A stretch of DNA of 64,000 nucleotides. It comes from Nodularia sp. LEGE 06071 (GTDB taxonomy: Bacteria > Cyanobacteriota > Cyanobacteriia > Cyanobacteriales > Nostocaceae). Shown here one piece after another: positions 46,045 through 55,000 of this stretch (positions are counted from its first letter, which is position 1; every line of letters starts with the position of its first letter). The translations under genes were made by a program, and so were the position numbers. The stretch is taken from positions 35,123-99,122 of the forward strand of contig NZ_JADEWH010000018.1 of assembly GCF_015207755.1 (NCBI RefSeq). Reading direction: 5' to 3'. The notes beneath the pieces were generated by a model, which was given only the letters and a program-made list of their open reading frames with translations, did not search any database and was not told the DNA's origin.

Positions 46045-47718
46045 TTATAAAACCTCCAGTGAAAGTATAGTTTGATCATCTTCTTGAACGTGGTTATCTG
46101 CCTGAATAGCAGCTATTAAATGATGAAGAGAAAACGGTTGGGGTTCTCTTTGTAACAGTTGCCAAAGTCCTTCTTGATTGAGCATAGAACGGCTGATCAG
46201 CTGTCCGCTATCCTCGGTTTCTTCGGGATTCAATAATTTATTTGATACCATAGCTTCTGTAATCCCATCACTAGCTAGCAGTAAGGTATCTCCTGGAGCG
46301 AGAATTAAGCGACCCGACTGTGCTTGCCATTGAGGCAAGATACCCAAAGGAATGCCACGTACTTTCAGATAAATCGGGTTAACGGCTACATTGCTCTCAT
46401 GTGACCAAACTAAGGGATAGATGTGACCAGCATTAGCATAAACTAGCTCTTTAGTGGTAGGAGTATAACGAGCCAAGACGAGGGTAATAAAGTAATTGTT
46501 GCCAATCAAGTCATCACCTAGAGCGTTGTTGAGGTGATGTACTACTACATTGGGTTCGGCTGGTGTTTCTTGAGCTAGTTCCCGGCGTAATACGGAAATC
46601 GCACTAGCCATGAATAAAGCAGCTGGAACACCCTTACCGGAAACATCACCTACCGCCAACCATAAATCGCCTTTGGGATGGACAAATACTTCAAAAAAAT
46701 CGCCTCCCACTTCACGAGCTGGGTAACAACAGGCTTGCACCTTCCCACCTTTGATATCAGGTAGAGTTTGGCGTAAGAGATTGTTTTGAATTTGGCGCGC
46801 CACTTCCAATTCAGTCCCTAGCTGTGCTTGCTTTTCCTGGAGGCGCTGGTAGAGTTTGGCTTGGGAGAGAGCTAAAGCTGCTTGTTCCGCCACACCTGCA
46901 ATCAGTTGGATTTCTTCCTCTTGCCAAGGTTGCTCGTTTCCCCACTGATAGATAGCCAGGACAGCTAGCAAATGCTGCTGATAGGAAAGTGGTACAACCA
47001 TCTGCTGACAGTTGTTGCCCTGATAAGTCTCTTGAGTCAGTTGATAATGGCGGGTTTGCAGAACTTTTTCAATTAACAGACTGGGGTCGTAGACACCATC
47101 AGGTAAACTGGATTTAGAATCTTGGTAACAAAATTCCTCTTGTGTTAAGCGATCGCTTTCCACTGGTCTGAGCAAACAACAAGTAGTTGCAAATGTGTGT
47201 CCAATGGTGGCAACAATTTTTTGCAACATACTGTCATAATCCAGGGATTCCCGAATTGCTGTTGTCACCGCATTAAACAAAGATTCTCGCCGCAAAGCCC
47301 GACTTAACTCGCGGGTACGCTTTTTGACTAGGCAATATGTATCAGTGGCTTGCTCAACTAATACTTTCAGTTGTTCAGGACTCCAGGGTTTGGTGATGTA
47401 CTTGAACACTTGACCGGAGTTAATTGCCGCTACCAAATCTTCAACATCAGTAAAACCAGTCAATAAAATCCGAATCGTATCAGGAAAGCGCTCCACTGTC
47501 AGACTGAGAAACTCGGTACCGTTCATTTCCGGCATTCTTTGATCCGAAATAATCACAGCCATCTCGCCTTCTTTGTCCAGAATTTCTAGCGCAGTCAGAG
47601 CATGATTAGCTTTATATACTTGAAAATCTCGCCTAAAAGTACGATAGAGTAAATCTAAATTATCCTGCTCATCGTCTACTACCATGAGCTTCAATTTGCC
47701 TAAGTCTGTCTCAGTCAT
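46045..47718 (-). CDS. Receiver-GAF-PP2C (SpoIIE/RsbU-like) phosphatase
   Basis: About 557 residues from the ATG at 47718 (the frame opens at a TTG 15 codons earlier). Domain order: receiver with VVDDEQDN, phospho-acceptor Asp (IISDQRMPEMNG), and FKYITKPW; a GAF domain (about 150-290) with Cys residues (TTCCLLRP); a short coiled coil; a SpoIIE-type PP2C domain with GGDFFEVF, GDVSGKGVPAALFM and NAGHIYPLVW metal ligands. It should dephosphorylate an anti-sigma-antagonist in response to a kinase signal, opposing the RsbW-like kinase encoded next. Confidence 0.92.
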   Translation of the reverse strand: MTETDLGKLKLMVVDDEQDNLDLLYRTFRRDFQVYKANHALTALEILDKEGEMAVIISDQRMPEMNGTEFLSLTVERFPDTIRILLTGFTDVEDLVAAINSGQVFKYITKPWSPEQLKVLVEQATDTYCLVKKRTRELSRALRRESLFNAVTTAIRESLDYDSMLQKIVATIGHTFATTCCLLRPVESDRLTQEEFCYQDSKSSLPDGVYDPSLLIEKVLQTRHYQLTQETYQGNNCQQMVVPLSYQQHLLAVLAIYQWGNEQPWQEEEIQLIAGVAEQAALALSQAKLYQRLQEKQAQLGTELEVARQIQNNLLRQTLPDIKGGKVQACCYPAREVGGDFFEVFVHPKGDLWLAVGDVSGKGVPAALFMASAISVLRRELAQETPAEPNVVVHHLNNALGDDLIGNNYFITLVLARYTPTTKELVYANAGHIYPLVWSHESNVAVNPIYLKVRGIPLGILPQWQAQSGRLILAPGDTLLLASDGITEAMVSNKLLNPEETEDSGQLISRSMLNQEGLWQLLQREPQPFSLHHLIAAIQADNHVQEDDQTILSLEVL

Positions 47719-47898
47719 ATTTGACTTTAAATTTTGGGATACTAAAATGGCGAGATTTGGCAATTTTTATCCCACCTGTTATCTAAACATTAAAAAGTAA
47801 TCTCTACAAAAAAGTTACTTACTTAGAAGTGATAAATTCACTTTGGTTTTTTAACTGTGGTGGAGTTGGCTGGATGGTTTTTACACTCAAATTTAACT

Positions 47899-48618
47899 TT
47901 ATCCCACTAATCCAGAACGCAAGGCGCGGACTGCTGCTTGGGTGCGGTCATCGGCACATAGCTTATTCAAAATATTTCTGACGTGTGTTTTTACAGTTCC
48001 CACAGTAATATATAGTCGTTCGGCAATGAGTGCATTGCTACAACCTTCAACGATTAACTGTAGCACTTCTAACTCCCTTTCCGTAAGGGTATAAGCCTCA
48101 ATATTTTGCTTTTCCTCCTCCGATTCTGAGTTTGGTAAAATATTTTGAGAATTTGTGGTCACGGTTTCCCGTAATGGGGGATTTTCTTGTGCTTGTTGTA
48201 ACACAATTCGTGCGATCGCTGGATCAATCCAAGCATTGCCATCATAAGTTACTCGCAAAGCTTCGAGCAAATTATCAAACTTGATATCCTTCATACAATA
48301 AGAATCAGCCCCAGCTGCAAAAGCTGCCAGCACGGATTCTTTGTTATCCTGAAGCGTTAAAATTAGCACCTTTGTGGCTGAATCGTCTCCATTCGTGAAA
48401 GCTTTCAATTCCCGTGTCAGTTCAATACCATCCTTATCTGGTAAACCAATATCGACAATTGCAATATCTGGTTGTAACTTTTTTAACATTTTTAGACCTT
48501 CGGCAGCACTAGCAGCTTCTCCTACAACTTCAATTTCTGCATTTTGTAGTAAAGCTGTCCGAATACCTACACGGGTGAGGTCATGATCTTCAATTAGAGC
48601 AATCCGAATCTTACTCAT
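47899..48618 (-). CDS. NarL/LuxR-family response regulator
   Basis: About 239 residues from the ATG at 48618 (a GTG is two codons upstream). Receiver: IALIEDHDL pocket, phospho-Asp at about 56 (IAIVDIGLPDKDG), Lys in CMKDIKFD. The GerE/LuxR helix-turn-helix is at the C-terminus: LTERELEVLQLIVEGCSNALIAERLYITVGTVKTHVRNILNKL. A ~30-residue linker separates the two. The kinase is not in the window. It precedes the PP2C operon in the same direction, with a 180-base gap. Confidence 0.92.
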   Translation of the reverse strand: MSKIRIALIEDHDLTRVGIRTALLQNAEIEVVGEAASAAEGLKMLKKLQPDIAIVDIGLPDKDGIELTRELKAFTNGDDSATKVLILTLQDNKESVLAAFAAGADSYCMKDIKFDNLLEALRVTYDGNAWIDPAIARIVLQQAQENPPLRETVTTNSQNILPNSESEEEKQNIEAYTLTERELEVLQLIVEGCSNALIAERLYITVGTVKTHVRNILNKLCADDRTQAAVRALRSGLVG

Positions 48619-48624
48619 AGTCAC

Positions 48625-49024
48625 ATTTTGTAGGTTACATTACTTTAACTTCAGTCTAGGAGTTTTAGCGAAAAACCCAGGTAATTTTCTAATGGGTAAA
48701 TTTAGGAAGGAATTATAGATTGTATGCGATCGCCAAAATTAAATTTATGAAAAATTTCACAATAAGCTGTAAACCTTTCATTCGCTGGCATTACAGCCAA
48801 TTCATCCTCAATTAATTGCTCCTCAACTTGCAAGCTGCAAATTGAGGAGCATGAAATTTAACAGAATCGGTTATCTCCAGTCCCGCAGTATTTTGATACA
48901 GCAGGTGATACTTTTTACTTTCTCTTTATCCGGGTGGAAATTGTGCGATCGCGCACCTGAACAAATCGACTTACCCCATTACCAGTTCTATCTCCCCCGA
49001 AAAAAAATCGCTCTCCAATTTACA
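48625..49024. other. Intergenic stretch with a strong hairpin
   Basis: 400 bases between the giant gene's 3' end and the response-regulator gene. The hairpin at 48818-48850 has outer arms gctcctcaa / ttgaggagc and inner arms ttgca / tgcaa. It may terminate the giant gene (minus strand), though no T-run follows. No coding region is supported. Confidence 0.45.
48818..48850 (-). terminator. Hairpin downstream of the giant gene
   Basis: Arms gctcctcaa (48818-48826) and ttgaggagc (48842-48850), with a second inner stem. It is 175 bases past the giant gene's stop. No T-run, so it could also be a dispersed palindrome. Confidence 0.4.
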
Positions 49025-52000
49025 TCACACAATACTCAAATTGACTGCCACGATCACATCATTGAAGTCTTGATCACCACCATTTGGTAAATCCTCAAAA
49101 GCAAAGGTATTACTGCCCAACAAGCGAATGTGATCTTTTCTGTCAGTGTTAGCTCCCAAGAAGGGGAAGTACACTGCTGGATCATTATTTGAATTGCTAT
49201 CAAGTAAAGCATCGGGTCTACCATTCACAATAATAAATGGAGCAAAGATAGAACCAGGCTCAAAAATTCCGGTATAAGTTGCTGTACCTTGGTTGTTAAC
49301 TGTCAGGTCAATACCTGCAACACGTCCACCAATTGCAGCTTCAATATAACCAGCTTGTCCAGTCAGAATATCTGCGTTACCATCTCCGTTGATGTCAATA
49401 CCACCATTCTCATCAGCTACTTGATAGAAACCGACGAAATTGTCAAAAGCTGCTTCTCGATTCACTGTAAAATCAGCTTGTACTTGACTTGTAACACCCC
49501 GCAAGTCAATAACTTCGCCCTGTGGATTTCCTTGCAGATTTGTACCTAAAGGTAATGAATCATTCGTGGGCTGAACTGTTACCACTAGATCCTGGAAATC
49601 AGAATTATTACTCGATCCATCCTTCCAAGCGAGGGAGAATTCGCCATTACCTAAGTCTGTAATCTTTTGCCTTGAAGGATCAGAAAATAATACATCTGTG
49701 ATTGGCGTTATTCCAGCCCTTACAGCATCAATTGTACTATTTTTTACTAAATAAAATCTTAAGTTTTCACCAGAGTTAAATTCCAACAAATGTGTCAAAT
49801 TATCGGTATTAAACCCATTGGGGAGATTAGAAATAGCAGAGAAAATTACCTGACTTCGTTCTAAAACTGCTTGAGTGTAACCTGCCGCGCCTGGTGCAAT
49901 ACCATTAATTTTACCTTCAGCGTCATCAACAGTAAATACTCCTAATTCATTAACAAGATTAGAATTTCTTTCTGTTAGTGTAACCTTAATTTTTGATTTG
50001 CCGCTACTATTCGAGATATTAAAGATATCATCGGCAATTTTTGAAAGCTGAAATGTAGGTACGTTGTTATTTTGTTCGACAGCTAAGGCAAAAGTATCAA
50101 TGGCACTTAAACCTTCATTGTCTGTGGCTAATACCTTAATTATCAGACTTGCTAAATCTGTTTTAGTTGCTATCCCACTGAAGGTGCGAGTAGCTGCGTT
50201 AAATTTCAACCAATTAGGTAAATTACTGCCATCTTCTAGAGTTGCTGAGTAACTCACATTATCTCCAGCATCTATGTCAATGAAGGTATTAGCATCAAAA
50301 GTAAAACTGAATTCTGTATCTTGTTTGGCTAGTTGATCGGAAATTGCATTTTGTAGAGTCGGTGCATTATTAGTATTAGCAACTGTCAAAGTAAATGTAT
50401 CGTTAACACTTGCCCCAGAATTATCGGTAGCAGTAACCTTGATGTTGAGACTACCCACATTATCATTAGTTGGTGTGCCGCTAAAGGTGCGATTTGTGGC
50501 ATTAAAGGTTAACCAACTTGGTAAGAGATTGTCATTTTCTAATGTGGCAGAATAGGTGAGGATATCACTAGGGTCTATATCTGCGAAAGTGTTTTCGGGG
50601 AGAATGAAGGTAAATGTTGTGTCTTCCGTTGCAGTTTGATCTACAATAGCTTGCTGAATTGTAGGTGAATTATTGCCAGCAACAAGAATAGTTGTTGTTG
50701 CATCAGATTGAGTGGGGGCTGTTTCGGTTAGACCTAAGTTATCAGTTGCTACGCTATAGAAAGCATAAGTGCTTCCCACCTGACCATTATAGACGGCTGA
50801 ATTATTGGTAATATCGTCTTTCCAAAGGACATATTGACCGCCATTTGTAGCCGCATAAATATCATAAGTAGCGATACCACTACCGTCATCTGAACCTGTC
50901 CAAGATACCGTAAAGTTAGCGTTACTGTTGACAGGTAAGGCATTTATTTGACTGGTGGGAATATCACTATCTAAGGTGTTAAAGACAGGGTTGGTTTGAA
51001 TAGGCGTTTGGGTATTGAAGGTAATACTGGCTTGGGAATCAATGCGAGTATTATTGGTTGTATTGGCTTTGGGTTGGATGCTGTAGCCGACAAAACCACT
51101 TCCTACCCCATTTTGATCATTAGGAGGTAAGAAGCCCTGAATAGCACTGTCGGCGGCGTTGCCTGTAGTGGGGTCAATGGCGGCAAACGTCCAAGTAACC
51201 ACACCTGTGGAAGTCTCTATTCCCGCGTTGACATCGACATAGACACCTGTGGTGCTGCGGAGGTCAAGACGTTGGCTGTAATTTTGTACGCCGTTGGGAA
51301 CATCAACCGTAATATCCCCAAAACCAAAGTCTTGTAAGGTAAAGGTGTTGAGGTCGAGGTCGGTATCCAGGGTTTGGGTAATAGTAACTTGAGCAACAGG
51401 TGTAGTTTCTGCGGCTGCGTTGTTGGCAAAGCGGATGGTATAGGGAATGACCGCATTGGCGGTTAAATAGTATTGAGTTCCCAAACCATCGGGGTTTATC
51501 AGGGTGTTGGGTGCGCTGATGGTTTCTATCCGTTGTTGGTCGATTGCCCCATTGAGCGCCCCTTGGATAAATTCAGTGTTGCCATTGCTAAGGAAAATAT
51601 CAAGGATGACATCTTCTAGTACATCAGGGTCAGTAATCCCGGCATCTCTGGCGATTTGCTCGGCTGCGGCGCGTTGTTCGGGGGTTAATGTGGCTGCTGT
51701 GACAATATTTTGGGGGAAGTTGAGGTCGGTAAAGGTGTTGGTATCCTGTCCGGTGGCGTAATCAAAAAGAGATGTTGCTTGGGTAATACGCCAACTTGCT
51801 GCATAATCACCGTAGAGTTGTTGATTGGTGATAGTCCCGCCAATAACTGTACCGTCACGGAGGGCAAATTCATCATTGCGGTTATCGTTAAAGTTGCCCA
51901 AGAGTCCGACTACGTTACCTTGACGATTATCAGCTAGACCAATATTAATATTTAGCCAAGTACCATTATCTTTAACGAGAATGAGGTCATTATTGGCAGT

Positions 52001-55000
52001 AATAATACTGTATTTGCTTCCTTCTCGGATAATGAGGTTTTGACCGACTGCATAGAGTCCACCTTCAGGAAGGGTGACAGCAGTACCGTTGATGAGGAGA
52101 GGGTTGGTTTGATTCGCATAAATGGCGATGCGTTGACCACCACTGTTAATTGAAATGGCAGAGTTAGCAGAGGCGCTGGTGCTAATGTTCCAAGGTTGTT
52201 GGCGGGTTTGGATTTCAAAGTCGTCGGTGGTGGATTTGACGAGGGTAAATTCACCTACAGTTTGGAAGCCGTAGCGTAGACCGTCGGGGGTTTTTAGGTG
52301 GGGGTCGTTATATGTGCCGCCGTCGGGGTTAGGAGGAGTGGGTGTTGGTGTAGGATTAGGTTGAGGACTAGGGTTGGGGTTAGGAGGAGTGGGTGTTGGT
52401 GTAGGATTAGGCTGAGGGTTGGGGTTAGGAGGAGTGGGTGTTGGTGTAGGATTAGGTTGAGGATTTGGAGTTGGTATTACTACTGTTCCACCATTATTAT
52501 TAATTACAATTCCACCATTATTAATTACAGTTCCACCATTATTATTAACTACAGTTCCGCCATTATTATTAATTACAGTTCCGCCATTATTATTACTCTC
52601 GGTTCCGCCATTATTATTACTCTCGGTTCCGCCATTCTTAGGAGGTTTAGACAGATAATTGATTATTGCAACTGCTATACCTCCTACCGCGCCTATAGCA
52701 GCAGCAATAATTGTCGGGTTTTTTCCTGCGGGGTCAAAATATGTCAGTGGATTATTGCTGACATATCTGTATAAATTCGTATCCCCACCATTTAACCCAA
52801 TCGGATCAACCGCAGTAAACCTTCCCAACCCACTATCATAAAACCTTGCTCGCATGAAATCGAGTCCATTACCCTCATCCATGACTCCCCATTGACCGAC
52901 ATATTCAAAGGGGTTAGCAACGCCTTCAACCTTTGTTAAATCTTCTCCAAAAGGTAAATAACTGTAACGGTTAACATAACTCCCATCCGTTGCTGTTAAC
53001 CCTACCGTTGAACCGATCGCATCGGCATCATAATAATTACTATTACTGCCATTTACCCGACTCACTAAACCAATACCGTGAGTGTAGTTGGCAACTAAGG
53101 TACTACCGTTATATTCTCCGACAATATCCCCAAACCCAAAAGGATCAAGTAAATATTCCGTGCGTTGACCATTTAAAATAGTAGCAACGCGGTTTCCTAA
53201 CCCATCATATTGATAATCCCAAGTTCCTTGAGCATTGACAACTTTAGTTAGACGATTTTCAACATCATAAGTATAAGTTGAAGTCTGTCCCCCTTGGGTT
53301 TTGCTAATCAAATTCCCATCTGTGTCGTAGGTATAGACAGCATTACCGACATTGGTATATTGATTCAGGTTATTGGTGGTGTAGTTCGTAGTCGTCCCGT
53401 TATCCGTCAAACCAATGCGATTTCCCGCCGCATCATATTGATAATTAATGGTACGACTATCAGGCGTAACCACAGAAGTTAATTGACCTGTGGCATCATA
53501 ACCATATTGAAAAGTTCCTTCCAATGTGGTCATGCTAGTACGCCGACCTAAGTTATCGTAGGTATACTCAAACTTAGAGTTAACGGTATTATCTGCTTTA
53601 TAGTTAATTAACTGAGTTAACTGATCCTGTAAATCATATTGATAGGTCGTATAAGTTCCGTTACCATTGGTTTCCTGAGTCAGACGACCTGCACCATCAT
53701 AGTCATAACTGATAATGCTTTCTGCTGTACCATTGGTTAAAGTTTTTAAGCGTCCAACGGTGTCATAACTGTAATTAACCGTATAACCATCTTGAGAAAC
53801 AAGTTGAGTCCTTTGACCATCAGCATTGTAGGTATAGGTTAAAGAACGCCCTGTAGGATAAGTTATTTTAGTAAGCTGATTTGCAACATCATACTCCATT
53901 GCAATAGTTCCCGTTGCATCGGTGACACTGGTAAGATTTCCCTTGGTGTCATAGCCATAGCTAATGCTAGAACCATCAGCGTATTGTTTCTGGGTTAGCT
54001 GTCCACTGGTGTTGTAGGTATATCCAATGGTGCTACCACGACGATTAACAGCACTGGTAATATTTCCCAACGCATCCACGCTAAACTGTTCGCTGCTACC
54101 GTCGGGATATGTGATTTTGGTGAGATTACCTTTGGTGTCGTAGGTATAATCAACTCCATTACCTTTAGGATCTGTAAAACCTGTCAGTTGATTAAAGGTA
54201 GCATCGTAAGTAAATTTAACGTCTTGACTGAGTAAGTTTGTTTGCTGGGTTAAATTGCCATTGGTGTCGTAAGTGTAACTAACTTTACTACCATTAGGCA
54301 GGGTTGCACCAATCAAATTCCCATCTGCATCATAGCTGAAAATCAGATTTTGGTTATTAACACCGCGAATTTGTCCGCTATTTCCTCGGTCATCCAGTAG
54401 GATAGTTTGAGATGCACCTGTACTATCGGTAATCGTCACACCGCCTGTACTATCGTAACTGTAGGTTAGGCTTTGGGTTTGTCCATTGCTAAACTCTTTA
54501 GTCAGACGACCTTGGTTATCATATTCAAAAGTACGCTCATAACCTAAATCCGATGTTACCGATAACAAAGAATATTTTTTCGCGGCAATATCCCCTGTAT
54601 CGTAAGTGTAAGTAGTTGTTCCTTCAGGACTGGTGACAGATAGCAGGTTTTCCCCAGAAGCATCATAACTGTAACTGGTGACTTGGGCTGTGGAGTCGGT
54701 AATCTGACTAATCCGCCCTTGGGCATTGTAATCTAAGGTTAAACTGTCGCCATTGGTGTGAACTAACTTACTCAGATTGTTATTTGTATATGCCAGGGTA
54801 ATCCGATTACCGTTGGTATCTTCAACATAGCTGAGTTTGCCATCAGTTCCAAATAATGAAACTAAACCACTAACTTCTTTTAAGCGATACTCACCATTAG
54901 TAATCGTTAGAGTTGCACCACTGTTTTCTGTAAAAGTGCCATCGGTTTGCTTCTCAAAAACGCGCTGCAAATCCCCAACGCTACGAATAATTACATTATC

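Noticed and set aside
48842..49090. Plus-strand ORF of 82 codons overlapping the giant gene's 3' end
   Set aside because: No ribosome binding site, starts inside a hairpin, overlaps a well-supported gene.
52640..52725. Toxin domain after the RHS core of the giant protein
   Set aside because: The stretch after the core is a hydrophobic helix and low-complexity spacer; no nuclease, deaminase or pore motif, and no immunity-like gene beside it.
52298..52774. Plus-strand ORF of 158 codons opposite the giant gene
   Set aside because: It is the complement of the tandem repeats in the giant gene, so its long openness is a by-product of the repeat.
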